64,000 bases of DNA, taken from the NCBI RefSeq assembly GCF_035989285.1, contig NZ_CP108513.1, forward strand, positions 9,486,001-9,550,000, in the 5' to 3' direction. Each line of letters begins with the position of its first letter. Within the stretch, counting starts at the first letter, position 1. This DNA comes from Streptomyces sp. NBC_01235. Lineage in GTDB: Bacteria; Actinomycetota; Actinomycetes; Streptomycetales; Streptomycetaceae. Shown here one piece after another: positions 42,201-51,700 of this stretch. Position numbers and translations under genes: made by a program. Below the pieces are notes generated by a model. It made no database searches. It was not told the DNA's origin and saw only the letters and a list, made by a program, of their open reading frames with translations.

Positions 42201-42522
42201 GCTCGGCGTAGCTGAGCCGGCCCTCGTCCGAGAGCACCGCGAGAGCGGACGGCTCACGCCGCGCCTGCTCCCGGACCAGCTCGGGCACGGTGCTCGGCCC
42301 GGAACCCGGGGGCCGACGCCCGGCGCGGGCGCTTGCGGGCCGCATGTCGGTCCACAGACGGTCGACGAGGCTTCCGCAGCACGCGGCGGACGCCGGTCCG
42401 CCGATCCGGCGCCATCCGGCCGGAATCCGGCGATCGGCGGGCCAGATGGCGTACTGCTCCTCGTCGTTGCGCAGTACGACGCACGCAGCCGACTCTGCCA
42501 ACGGGTGATCACGTTCCGTCAC
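39238..42522 (-). CDS. NRPS: MbtH-like domain - adenylation - carrier - thioester reductase
   Basis: A 1094-aa protein. Residues 1-65 are an MbtH-like domain (NDEEQYAIWPADRRIPAGWR, LWTDMRP) fused in frame. The A domain spans ~78-590, with SGSTGPPKG 232-240, YGLTETT 371-377, RTGDLGRRRSDG 464-475 and GGKLDR 575-580. The T domain has FFELGGNSLLAM with carrier Ser630. The R domain begins LLTGATGFCGAHM at 716 and has Tyr876-X3-Lys880, for NAD(P)H release of an aldehyde or alcohol. By alignment with GrsA the pocket reads D276 T277 E280 D318 I344 G346 A370 I378; the two acidic residues suggest a basic substrate such as Arg or Lys (inference). No condensation domain is present. Confidence 0.92.
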   Translation of the reverse strand: MTERDHPLAESAACVVLRNDEEQYAIWPADRRIPAGWRRIGGPASAACCGSLVDRLWTDMRPASARAGRRPPGSGPSTVPELVREQARREPSALAVLSDEGRLSYAELTSRADRLAHELRESGVGAESVVTVCLDRVPELVVTLLAVLSSGGAFLPLDPATPRHRMAALVGETGSRLVVSSPEHAPMFTGCEARIVYPGAAGEPATRTPSAGPPPSAHGPRPDDLAYVIYTSGSTGPPKGVMITHRSLAHSLTAAARAYELTPGDRVLHAAALGFDTSLEQNFATLISGATLVLAGTHTWAPSDLLHRLPEHGITVADLPPAYWHRIVSVPDGDESLASLRLVIIGGEIVTAKDCRAILRRIPGARLVNAYGLTETTITSTLCDLNEEVLAAPDTAVAPIGRPLEGNHVHVLDAALHPVPPGERGEIYIGGPGLARGIWRQPALTAQQFLPDPHGSAPGGRMYRTGDLGRRRSDGNVQVLGRVDDQMKIRGFRVDPAEVEAALVSLPEVGQAMVVARTRASGDRELIAYFTPASPPADGEAVVPARLRSALAEILPGYMIPAAFHGVERLPVTPGGKLDRRTVPEPGTAATTADADDRPVPQGMALLWGQILGVDRVRPHDDFFELGGNSLLAMEMLARTRVVFGIGITQIRDLTRSLLRYPTLAAFAESVRQARAGTLAHPDGGSVDFVAETDRRVPAVGRGAPAPDPRRPGDVLLTGATGFCGAHMIDELLRRTTGRILCLVRASDDRHAMERIRASHQRYVLSDLLSERVQPVVGNLGKPGLGLSPSRFEELGSVIDAVYHFGGQVNFIYPYHELRAANVDGTYEIIRLAAGRAVPVHFTSSMAVLAGFGPAGVREATETTPLRFPEYLSVGYVETKWVGEALLHKASAAGLPVAVYRLMDITGSSGTGVMNTSSEMAALISFIARTGLCPDIPLPLDFLPADHLARAIGHISTRHPARGEVYHLTNPRPTLLDSLAERLRRRGYPVQTIPYAEWIATLVKYAAGHPTDPITPFVPLFVDRCARADITVSEMYFQGVFPEFTRGNAERALTDAGIDIPPVDAGMMDRYIDFLQQADFVRPVESQAQGAARW

Positions 42523-42595
42523 CTTGGGCCTCCTGCCTCGCGCGGCGTCCTGCGGAGCACGACCTGCGCCCCCCCGCGGGAGAGGGCCGCCGCCA

Positions 42596-45500
42596 TCACC
42601 GCTTCCCCTCCGCGGGCGCCCCGGGCACTCCGGCCAGGCGGACGAGCGGCGGCGCGAGGACGAGGTGTTGCGCCTCTGCGGCGCTGACCGGCTCGGCGAA
42701 GAGGTACCCCTGACCGAGTCGGCAGCCCATGGAGATCAGCAACTCCTGCTGCCTCGCGTTCTCCACTCCTTCGGCGATCACGGTGAGGCCGAGTGTGTCG
42801 GCGAGATGTGTGATGCCCTCGACCAAAGCGTACTGCTCGGGCGAGCGCCCGAGTTGGTCGATGAACGACTTGTCGATCTTGAGTATCGAGATCGGGAACT
42901 CACGCAGATAGCTCAGCGACGAGTAGCCCGTTCCGAAATCGTCGATCGCGAAGCGGATGCCGAGATCGGTGAGCGAACTCATCTCAGCCAGGATGCGCTC
43001 GTCGTTGTACATCAGCACACTCTCGGTCAGTTCCAATACGAGAGACGACGGGTCGATGCCGGAGAATTGCAGGGCGCGCCGGACCACGTTGTGGAACTCG
43101 TCGTCCCGGAACTGACGCGGCGACACGTTCACGCTGACGTAGGGTGCGTTGTGGTCGGCCGTCCCGTGGTCCAGCACGGAGTCCTCCCACCGGACAGCCT
43201 CGGCCGCGGCCTGATCAAGCACCCAGGCGCCGAGCGGGACGATCTGCCCGCTCTCCTCGGCCAGCGTGATGAACTGCTCCGGCAGCACCATGCCGCGCGT
43301 GGAGTGGGGCCAGCGAACGAGCGCCTCGAAGCCGGCGATCCGCCCGCTGGCCAGGTCCACGATGGGCTGGTAAAGCACCATGAACGACGTCTCGATCGAC
43401 GAACTGTCCAGGCCCTCCTGCAACTTGGCGCGCTCGGCCATGCCGCTCTGCAGCTCCGGGTGGTAGCTGCGCCACTGGCGCTTGCCCGCCGTCTTCGCCG
43501 CGTACAGGGCGAGATCGGCGTGTGTCAGCAGTTCGACCGAGTCGATGCTGTCCTCCGTCGTCGCGACGCCGACGCTGGCGTACGTGCTCACCGGGCCCAC
43601 ACTGAGCCGGAACGGCTCGGCGAACACGGTCATCACGTGTTCGGTGAACTTCTCCACGCCCGTCGGGGTGACGGAGCCCTCCACCAGGAGTGCGAACTCG
43701 TCGCCGCCGATGCGCGCGGCGGTGTCGGAGGCACGGACGGTGGTCTGCAGCCGGAGCGACAGCGCGACCAGGAGTTCGTCGCCCACACCGTGGCCGTGTA
43801 TGTCGTTGACGACCTTGAAGTCGTCCACGTCGACGAAGAGCACGCCGACCACCGTGCCCTCGCGCTGAGCCTGCGTCAGGGCGTGGTTGACCCGTTCCTG
43901 GAAGAGCACGCGGTTGGCCAGGCCGGTGAGCGAGTCATGGAACGCCTGGTGGGTGAGTTCGCGTTCGAGCTTGCGCTGCTCGGTCACGTCCCGCAGGGTG
44001 AGCACCACCCCGCCGACGGTGGCCTCCTCGCGCAGGTCGCTCCATCTCACCTCGACCTCGATGGTCGCGCGGTCGGTGCGGACCATGCGCCAGTGCTCGC
44101 GTCTGCTCTGGTACTCGCGGCTCCGTATCCGGCCGAGCGTCTCGACCACCGCGCGGCTGTCCTGCGGCGGCACCAGATCGATGAGCTGGGTGCCCTCCAG
44201 GTTCGGAACGCCCAGCACCTGGTCGGCGGAGGGGCTGGCGTAACGGACCCGGTCGTCCTCGTCGAGGATCAGGATGACGTCGGAGGCGTTCTGCACCAGT
44301 GTGCGGAAGTACATCTCGCTGTTGCGCCGGTTGACTTCCTCGGCGAGCGCGACCCTCGCCACGGCAAGTGCCGTCTGCGCAGCGAGAGTCGCCAGTGTGT
44401 CGCGGAACACCAGCAGCTCGTGCTCGTCCCCGGCCACGATCAGTGCCCCGATCAGTGGATCGCCAGAGGGGTGATCCTGCGAGGTGAGCGGGCAGACCAG
44501 CGCATGGCCGGTGCGGGTCGGCTCCTCGTCCGGGCCCGTGAGGCGGGCGGCAAGATCGGGCCCCGCACCGTCGAGGGCCACCAGACTTGTCTCGCCGGAC
44601 GCGATCAGTTCCCGTACGGCTGCGGTCACCGGCGCGGACAGCGGCCCGCGTACGCCGACGTGCGGCCCGTTCAACCAGAGCGTGTCGTCCGGCACGGTGA
44701 GCAGCGCGGAACGCGGTGGGCCGTGCGACATCAGCTCCGTCACCACGCGGTGCACGGCGGCGGCCACATCCCGCAGATCGCCCGCTCCGCCCAGCGACGA
44801 CACCGCGTTGCGCAGCACCTTCTCCCGGCCGACCGCCCGCCGGTGGGTCGCCACCACGCCCGCCAGACGGTAGAGCACGAGGAGGAAGAGCACCGCGGAG
44901 AACACCCCGATGACGCCGACGCTGGAACTCACGCCGCGCACCGCCTCCGTCAGGAGGATGGCCGGCGCGATCAACGATGCCAGGGTGAGCAGGCTCAGCC
45001 GGCCCATGCCGGTCTCGGCGCGCCAAGGCACCGGCTGGGTCAGCGAACGCATGGTCGGATCGAGCGCGGCGGCCGCCCAGGCGCCGTACAGGACGGCCCA
45101 GCCGAGATCGACCGCGGTACCCGTGCGCCAGGTCCCGTTCAGTTGAATCAGGCCGTAGGCCACGTCGGCTGTGAGCAGGCCGACAGTGCCCGCGGTGAGC
45201 AGCATGAGCGAGCGGCTCTTGCCGCCACCGCCGGCGAGCAGGCGCAGCAGCATCGCCAGTACGAGGATGTCGCCGAGCGGATAGGCGATGGAGAACGCCT
45301 TCTGCACCCAGGTGAGACCCTCGAGGTGGGCGTACGGATCGATGAGGAAGAGCCACGACACCAGCGCCAGGCCGACTGTCAGCGTCAGCGCGTCGACGAG
45401 GCTCGCGCGGTCGCGCCAACTCGTGCGCCAGTGCACGAAGCCCAGCAGCCCGGCCGCATAGAGCGGATATGCCGCGAGATAGAAGCCGTCGGCGATCGAT

Positions 45501-45775
45501 GGGAAAGGGATCTGCTCATGGGACAACTGGATGAGGACGATCTGGGCGGTCTGGCCCGCGGCGAAGGCAAGGTTTCCCGCGGCGAGCAACAGCCAGGGGA
45601 GTCGATGAGCGGGGCGATTGAGAAGAATGCCCAGGGCAATACCGATAACGCCGGTCGCCCCAATGGCGACGAATATCAGCCGCTGGGCCGGGAATATGTA
45701 GTAGAACGCCGTCAGCACCACGATGCATGTGCTGACAGTAGCCATCACGGCCTGGCTTCGCAGTCGCGCCTTCAT
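42596..45775 (-). CDS. membrane GGDEF-EAL cyclic-di-GMP enzyme (copy 1)
   Basis: A 1059-aa protein. Residues 1-310 contain about 9-10 membrane helices, followed by a GAF-like region (~320-475), a PAS domain (~485-600), GGDEF (608-770, motif GGDEF 690-694, inhibitory RASD at 682-685) and EAL (~775-1045, FEALVRW near 816, DDFGTGYSS, LKIDKSFI, AEGVEN). Both catalytic motifs are intact, so synthesis and hydrolysis of c-di-GMP are possible. ATG at 45775 has AGGAGG upstream by 8 bp. It lies 73 bp downstream of the synthetase's divergent side and is a close architecture match to 48712-51918. Confidence 0.93.
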   Translation of the reverse strand: MKARLRSQAVMATVSTCIVVLTAFYYIFPAQRLIFVAIGATGVIGIALGILLNRPAHRLPWLLLAAGNLAFAAGQTAQIVLIQLSHEQIPFPSIADGFYLAAYPLYAAGLLGFVHWRTSWRDRASLVDALTLTVGLALVSWLFLIDPYAHLEGLTWVQKAFSIAYPLGDILVLAMLLRLLAGGGGKSRSLMLLTAGTVGLLTADVAYGLIQLNGTWRTGTAVDLGWAVLYGAWAAAALDPTMRSLTQPVPWRAETGMGRLSLLTLASLIAPAILLTEAVRGVSSSVGVIGVFSAVLFLLVLYRLAGVVATHRRAVGREKVLRNAVSSLGGAGDLRDVAAAVHRVVTELMSHGPPRSALLTVPDDTLWLNGPHVGVRGPLSAPVTAAVRELIASGETSLVALDGAGPDLAARLTGPDEEPTRTGHALVCPLTSQDHPSGDPLIGALIVAGDEHELLVFRDTLATLAAQTALAVARVALAEEVNRRNSEMYFRTLVQNASDVILILDEDDRVRYASPSADQVLGVPNLEGTQLIDLVPPQDSRAVVETLGRIRSREYQSRREHWRMVRTDRATIEVEVRWSDLREEATVGGVVLTLRDVTEQRKLERELTHQAFHDSLTGLANRVLFQERVNHALTQAQREGTVVGVLFVDVDDFKVVNDIHGHGVGDELLVALSLRLQTTVRASDTAARIGGDEFALLVEGSVTPTGVEKFTEHVMTVFAEPFRLSVGPVSTYASVGVATTEDSIDSVELLTHADLALYAAKTAGKRQWRSYHPELQSGMAERAKLQEGLDSSSIETSFMVLYQPIVDLASGRIAGFEALVRWPHSTRGMVLPEQFITLAEESGQIVPLGAWVLDQAAAEAVRWEDSVLDHGTADHNAPYVSVNVSPRQFRDDEFHNVVRRALQFSGIDPSSLVLELTESVLMYNDERILAEMSSLTDLGIRFAIDDFGTGYSSLSYLREFPISILKIDKSFIDQLGRSPEQYALVEGITHLADTLGLTVIAEGVENARQQELLISMGCRLGQGYLFAEPVSAAEAQHLVLAPPLVRLAGVPGAPAEGKR

Positions 45776-46147
45776 CCCGACTAACCTCCTGGGAGGGCCA
45801 CTTGTCGAGTGGGCCGAGCTGGGCGAACGGCACCGGGCGACGGCGGCGAAGCCCGTAGGATCGGGCTGGCAAAGGAGAATTCTCCGGGGTGCCGGGACTC
45901 GGCTCCGGTCGCCTGTGAACACGATCGCTGCTATACGCGGTCGGCGTTGTGCGGGCTCCTTCTCGCCGGGACATCGACGTGTCTTCCATCAAGCTAACTC
46001 GGCTCACCATTTCCCGCACGTGCAGGGCGAGATACCGCGTCGCGTCGCGACGTACCGCGCCCTGCGTGAAAATGGAGCACAAGGAGGATGTGGTAACCGG
46101 ACCGGATCCGCCCAGCGACGATCGGCTCCTGACGGAGCGTGGAGTCC
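45776..46147. other. 372-bp divergent intergenic region, no gene
   Basis: Lies between GGDEF-EAL copy 1 (minus) and the MFS exporter (plus). It contains the AGGAGG ribosome site for the minus gene and an isolated strong AAGGAGG at 46081-46087 followed only by ATG-TGG-TAA, which may be a leader mini-ORF. Promoters for both genes should be here but no convincing -35/-10 pair was found. Confidence 0.4.
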
Positions 46148-47338
46148 ATGCTCTCCGATTACCGCCGGATCTTCTCTCCTGCAGGCAGTCTGCTCTTCTC
46201 CACCGCAGGCTTCGTCTCACGCCTTCCGCAGTCGATGATCGGCGTCGGCATCGTCATCATGCTGTCGCAGCGCGGCGGTGAGTACTGGCTCGCCGGCTCG
46301 GTCTCCGCCACGCAGGCGCTCGCCACCGCGCCGATCGGACCGCAGATCTCCCGGCTGGTCGACCGTCATGGCCAGCGCCGGGTCGTCCTCCCGGCGATGG
46401 CCGTGACGGTCGCCGCCATCTGTGCGCTGCTGCTGTGCGCCCGGTACGCCGCTCCGGCCTGGGCGCTGTACGTCGCGGCGGCGGTAGCGGGCTGCATGCC
46501 CAGCATGGGCGCGCTCGTCAGGTCCCGCTGGGCGGAGATCCACCGGGAGTCACCGCGGCTGCTGCACACCGCGTACTCGCTGGAGTCGGTGCTCGACGAG
46601 GTGGTCTACGTCGTCGGCCCGATCCTGACGATCACGCTGTCTTCCAGGGTCGGCGCCGAGGCCGGACCGCTGACGGCCGCGGTCCTGCTCGCCGTCGGTG
46701 TCCTGCTGTTCGCCGCCCAGGGGCGTACGGAACCGCCGGTGTGCACCGAGCCGCAACGCGGCGGGGGAAGCGCGCTGCGCATTCCGGGGCTCGGCCTGTC
46801 GGTGCTGACGGCGACGTGGGTGGGCGCGTCCTACGGTTCGGTGGAGGTCGTGACGGTGGCGTTCGCCGACGCACACCACCACAAGGCGCTCTCCGGCCTG
46901 CTGCTGGGCGTGTACGCGCTGGGCTCGGGCCTGGCGGGCGCGGTCTTCGGCGCGATCAGGCCGCGGGGGGCGATCACGCGGCGGTTGCTGGTCAGCGTCT
47001 GTGCGATGGTGGTGACGATGGCTCCGCTGCTGTTCGCGCCGGGTCTCGCGGTGCTGGCGGGGATGCTCTTCATGGCGGGCATGTCCATCGCGCCGGTCCT
47101 GATCACCACGATGGGGCTGGTGGGCCACCTGGCGCCGGCCGCCCGGCTCACCGAGAGCATCACCTGGATCGTCTCAGGCCTCTCCGCCGGGGTGGCGCTG
47201 GGCTACGCCGCGGCCGGGTGGGTGGTCGATGCGGCGGAGGCCTCGGCAGGCTACTGGGTGCCGTGTACGGCGGGCCTGCTTGCTGCCATGACGGTCTCTC
47301 TGGGCCTGCCGTGTCTGGCCCGCGCCGGTGTGAAGTGA
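46148..47338 (+). CDS. MFS transporter (probable exporter)
   Basis: This 396-aa membrane protein has 12 predicted hydrophobic helices. The loop 2-3 motif RLVDRHGQRRVVLPAM near residue 74 is the MFS motif A, and the halves are joined by a short cytoplasmic stretch with TEPPVCTEPQRGGGS. It resembles drug/sugar efflux members. ATG 46148 is used; an in-frame GTG at 46139 is possible but has its GGAG too close. Located between two c-di-GMP genes and near the A-T-R/Aat unit, it may export the peptide aldehyde product (inference). Its last 27 codons are duplicated downstream. Confidence 0.85.
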   Translation: MLSDYRRIFSPAGSLLFSTAGFVSRLPQSMIGVGIVIMLSQRGGEYWLAGSVSATQALATAPIGPQISRLVDRHGQRRVVLPAMAVTVAAICALLLCARYAAPAWALYVAAAVAGCMPSMGALVRSRWAEIHRESPRLLHTAYSLESVLDEVVYVVGPILTITLSSRVGAEAGPLTAAVLLAVGVLLFAAQGRTEPPVCTEPQRGGGSALRIPGLGLSVLTATWVGASYGSVEVVTVAFADAHHHKALSGLLLGVYALGSGLAGAVFGAIRPRGAITRRLLVSVCAMVVTMAPLLFAPGLAVLAGMLFMAGMSIAPVLITTMGLVGHLAPAARLTESITWIVSGLSAGVALGYAAAGWVVDAAEASAGYWVPCTAGLLAAMTVSLGLPCLARAGVK

Positions 47339-47556
47339 GTGCGGTCGGGGTGCCGCCGTGCGTGATGGGGCGCCCGGCGCGGTCGACGGTGGCACGGCGT
47401 GGCTTTTGGGTGCCGTGTACGGCGGGCCTGCTTGCCGCCATGACGGTCTCCCTGGGCCTGCCGTGTCTGGCCCGCGCCGGTGTGAAGTGAGTGCGGTCGG
47501 GGTGCCGTCGTGCGTGATGGGGCGCCCGGTGCGGTCGACGGTGGCACGGCGTGGCT
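47255..47556. repeat. 152-bp tandem duplication covering the 3' end of the MFS gene
   Basis: The sequence 47255-47406 is repeated at 47407-47556 with a period of 152 bp and only a few substitutions. Copy 1 includes the last codons of the MFS gene (WVPCTAGLLAAMTVSLGLPC, then LARAGVK and stop). Copy 2 repeats these codons without an upstream gene body. The rest of the gap, 47557-47708, holds nothing recognisable. Recent tandem duplication is the simplest explanation. Confidence 0.95.
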
Positions 47557-47708
47557 GCGGGCTCCCGCGAAGATCCGGAGCGGGGAGCCGACGACGTCCC
47601 TGACAACGCCGATGCGCAGAGCGCGCCGACCCTACGACGCAGTGCGCGGCGGCCCTGATGGTCGAGCCTCCGTCGGACCCGGAGCGGTTCACCGCTTCAG
47701 AGCGGGCG

Positions 47709-48482
47709 CTATTGCTCCCTGCGGTCCGCCCGGGTGAGACGGTCGAGCAGGGCGTCCAGCCCGGCGGTCAATCCCTCGAGCCCGCCCGGCTCGGCGAGGG
47801 CCGGGGCGGCCTGACGGAGTCTGGGCAGTTCCTGGGGCGACATGCGGTGCAGGCCGAGGCGGAACGCGGGGTCGGGCTCTTCGGGGTTGTCCACCATCGG
47901 CTGCAGCTCCACGGACACATAGCCCAGCAGCCAGGCGGTGAAGGCACGGAAGACGGCGGCGGTGGTGGCCTCGTCGAACCCGGCCTCCAGCAGCAGAGCG
48001 AGCAAGCGCTCGTGGTTCCTGAGGACGGCAGCGGGGCGCTGCGCCAGCGGAACGGCCAGCATGCGCGTGGCCAGCAGCGGTACCGCCTGAGGATGAGTGA
48101 GGCAGACGTCGTACATCGTCCGTGCGACGCGATGGAGTCCGGTGCGCCACGCAGGCGCGTCGGCGGCGGCGGCGGCGGAGGCCTCGGGCTCGGGCTCGGC
48201 GGCCAGCCGTTCCTCCAGCTCGAGGTACAGCGCCTCGACCAGTCCGTCCAGCAGGGCGTCCTTGCTCGCCGCGTACCGGTAGAGCGCCATGGCCTCCACG
48301 CCGAGCTCGGCGCCCAGCCGGCGCATGCTCAGCGCGCTCAGGCCCTCCCGGTCCACCAGTTCCAGAGCGCTGGCCAGGACGCGTTCCCGGCTCAGCCGGC
48401 CGTAGCGGCCGCGGTCACTGGCCCGGCGCGCCGGCGCGGGGTCCACGTCCTTGCCCCGTGCCTCGGCCTGCTCCTTGGCCAT
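47709..48482 (-). CDS. TetR/AcrR family regulator with TetR_C domain
   Basis: A 257-aa protein with the HTH ALSMRRLGAELGVEAMALYR then YAASKDALLDGL at residues ~50-82, giving the Tyr-Arg-Tyr recognition end. The ~150-aa C-terminal domain resembles the TetR-class tetracycline-binding fold. The N-terminus is preceded by ~20 extra charged residues. Convergent with the MFS exporter, an arrangement often seen when the regulator controls an efflux gene (inference). Part of its 5' region recurs as a fragment at 11709-11766. The 229-bp gap to the next gene shows no intact gene. Confidence 0.88.
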   Translation of the reverse strand: MAKEQAEARGKDVDPAPARRASDRGRYGRLSRERVLASALELVDREGLSALSMRRLGAELGVEAMALYRYAASKDALLDGLVEALYLELEERLAAEPEPEASAAAAADAPAWRTGLHRVARTMYDVCLTHPQAVPLLATRMLAVPLAQRPAAVLRNHERLLALLLEAGFDEATTAAVFRAFTAWLLGYVSVELQPMVDNPEEPDPAFRLGLHRMSPQELPRLRQAAPALAEPGGLEGLTAGLDALLDRLTRADRREQ

Positions 48483-48711
48483 GTCCTGCCTCCAACGGTC
48501 GGGCCGTGTCGTGCTGCGCCTGTGTCGACTCTAGGTCGTTCCTGGTCGGCGGGGGGTGAGGCCGGGCCTTGAAGATGCCGCTCAGCGTCGGCGTCGGACC
48601 GGCGTTGACCCGGGTACTGCCGGACGGCGGGCTCGACGGCGTCCATGATCGCGGGGTCCCGGGCGAAGCCGGGGCAGGTGCGCGGTCGTGGTCCTTCCCA
48701 GTCCCGAGGCC

Positions 48712-51700
48712 TCAGTCCCGAGGCGACGCCCGTTCTCCGCCCTTCCGGCGCAGCACGGCCTCGCCCTGCTCCACCGTCATCGGCTGCGCGTAAAGGTACC
48801 CCTGCCCGAACCGGCACCCGATGTCTGCCAACACCTCTTGCTGTGCCGGCTCCTCGATGCCCTCGGCGATCACCTCGAGGCCGAGTGTGTCGGCGAGGCG
48901 GATGATTCCCTCGACGAGCGCCACCTGCCGGGCATTGCGCGTGATGTCGTCGATGAACGTCTTGTCGATCTTGAGTACGTCGACGGGGAACTCCCTGAGG
49001 TAGCGCAGCGACGAGAATCCGCTGCCGAAGTCGTCGACCGCGATGCGTACCCCTAGGTCCTTCAGCGCCAGGACAAGCGCGTCGATCTCTGTGTCCCGCT
49101 GCATGAGCACCGACTCGGTGATTTCCAACAGCAGCGTGCCCGGGACGAGACCGGGGGTGGCGAGAGCGCTGCACACCTCGTCGTAGAACTCCGTGCCGTG
49201 CCACTGCCGGGCGGACACGTTGACGCTGACGTACGGCGCCGGCGACCGCTGGGCGCTGCGCTGCAACCACGCGATGTCGGCTGTGGCGTGATGCAGCACC
49301 CAGGCGCCCAGGGGTGAGATCTGCCCGCTCTCCTCGGCGAGTGGGATGAACTGGTCCGGCGGGACCATGCCGTACCGCAAGTGCGGCCAGCGGACCAGGG
49401 CCTCGAAGCCGACGACGTCACCTGCGGTGATGTCCACCACCGGCTGGTAGCGCAGGGCGAACTCCCCTCTGTTGACCGCGTCGTTCAGCCGCGCCTGGAG
49501 TTCGTGGCGCTCCACCATGCGGACGCGCTGCTGGGGCCGGAAGCGGCGCCACTGGCGCTTCCCGGCGGCCTTGGCCGCGTACAGGGCCAGATCGGCGAGC
49601 GCCAGCAGCTCTTCCGCGTCCGTGCTGTCCCTGGCGGTGGCCACACCCACGCTGGCCGAGACGCTCACCGAGTCGCTGGCCAGTTGGAAGGGCTGATTGA
49701 GTGTCTGGATCACCTGCGCGGCCAGGAGTTCGGCGTCGAGGGGCTGCTTCACGTCCTCCATCAGTACCGCGAACTCGTCGCCGCCCAGCCGGGCGGCGGT
49801 GTCGCTGCGGCGCAGCATCCTCGACAGACGCTCGCCCACGGCGCCCAGGAGCCGGTCGCCGACCGAGTGGCCCAGCGTGTCGTTGACGTTCTTGAAGTCG
49901 TCCAGGTCGATGAAGAGCAGACAGGTGACGGCCGGATCCCGGCGGGCGCGCAGCAGTGCGCGCTCGGTCCGCTCCAGCAGCAGGGTCCGGTTGGGCAGCC
50001 CGGTCAGGGAGTCGTGGAAGGCCCGTTGGGTGAGTTCGTGCTCCAGCCTGCGCTGTTCGGTGACGTCCCGGAGTGTGACGACCAGACCGCCCACGGTGAT
50101 GTCGTGCCGCAGATCACGGCATCTCACGTCCACCTCGATGCGGTCCGTTCCCTCGGTGTCCTCCGTGTCCTCCGTGGCCGGGGTCACCCACCAGTTGTCG
50201 TGGACTTCCTGTTGCCCGTCGCTCACCAGAGCCGTCACGGTCCGGTCCACCCGGCCCCGGTCCCGGGGGTCCACCAGTTCCCGCAGCCGCGAACCGATCA
50301 GCTCGACGCGGCCGAACACGGCACGCGCCGACGGACTGGCGTAGCGGACGGTCGTGTCCTCGTTGACGATGAGGATGACGTCCGAGGCGTTGTGCACCAG
50401 GGTGCGGAAGTACGCCTCGCTCTCCTTGTGGATGATCTCCTGCCGGAGGGCGAGGCGTTCCGTCGCCAGCCCCGCGTGCGAGGCGAGGATCCCCAGCGAG
50501 TCGCGTATCTCGGTGAGCTGACGCTCGGGTCCCGCCGCCACCAGCACGCCCGGAAGCTCGCCGCCGACCGGGCGGGCCGGCTGGACCAAGGGACAGAGCA
50601 GCGCCATGGGCAGCCCCTCGAGCCGGTCGGTGATGTCCGGGACGAGGGCGGCGACGGGAACCATGACGTCGCGGTAGCGGGCGGAGTCGGCAGGCCCGTC
50701 CCGGGGAGATGCGGCGCTCTGGGTGACGTCCCGTTGCTCGGTGCCGGTGGAGCCGAGGCGCGTGTACAGCGACTGTGCGTCCCGGCCCGGCAGGAGCATG
50801 GTGGCGTGCCGGACGTTCGGCCCGAACAACGCACTGACCGCGGTGTCGCAGGCGCGCGCTACGTCCTCCGGCCAGACTGCCGCCACCAGGGAGGCGGACG
50901 CCGTGCGCAGTTCCCGTTCCCGCACGACGATCTTGCGATGCGCCACGACCATCACGGCCAGCCGCAGGATCACCAACAGGAACAGCACGGCGGAGAAGGC
51001 GGCCACCACCGACGCGTCGTCCACGTTGCCGACGAGTTTCTCGTGGACCAGGACCGTGGGCGCGATCAGCGTGGCCCCGGTGAGCAGCAGCAGTCGGCGC
51101 CAGGGCGGCAACAGGGACGAGGACAGGGACTGGGCCGGGGACTCCGGCGCGGTCAGCTCCGCCATGGAGGGGTGCAGAGCGGCCAGCCCGTACGCGGTGC
51201 AGAAGACGATCCCCCCCGCTTCCAGGGGCGTGCCGGCCTGCCACCTGCCGTTGAGGTGGAGGATCCCGTAGGCGATGTCGAAGCAGAGCAGGGTGAGGGT
51301 GCCCAGGGCGAGCAGTCGTACGGCGCCGTTGCGGCCGGACACGGGGCGGGGGGTGAGCAGCCGGACCAGCAGCGCCAGCACCAGAACGTCGCCCAGCGGG
51401 TAGGCGATGCTGATCGCCCGCTGCTGCCAGGTCAGGCCCTCCAGCTCGGCGGAGGGCTCTGCCAGGTAGACCCACACAGGCAGGGCGAGCCCGGCTGTGA
51501 CGATCAGTGCGTCCAGCAGGCTGGACAGGTCGCGGTCCGCCCGGCGGTGCCGGACCAGGCCGAAGAGCCCCGTGGCGACGAGCGGGTAGACGGCGAGGTA
51601 GCAGGCGTCCGACGGCGACGGGAACGACTGGGAGGCGTGGAAGTACGTCTCCCGCACGTGGTAGAAGGCGTCGCCCGCGGCGAAGGCCAGCAGCCCGGCA

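Noticed and set aside
42524..45784. 1086-aa plus-strand open frame opposite GGDEF-EAL copy 1
   Set aside because: Shadow of a high-GC3 gene; no recognisable protein motifs, whereas the minus strand has intact GGDEF and EAL.
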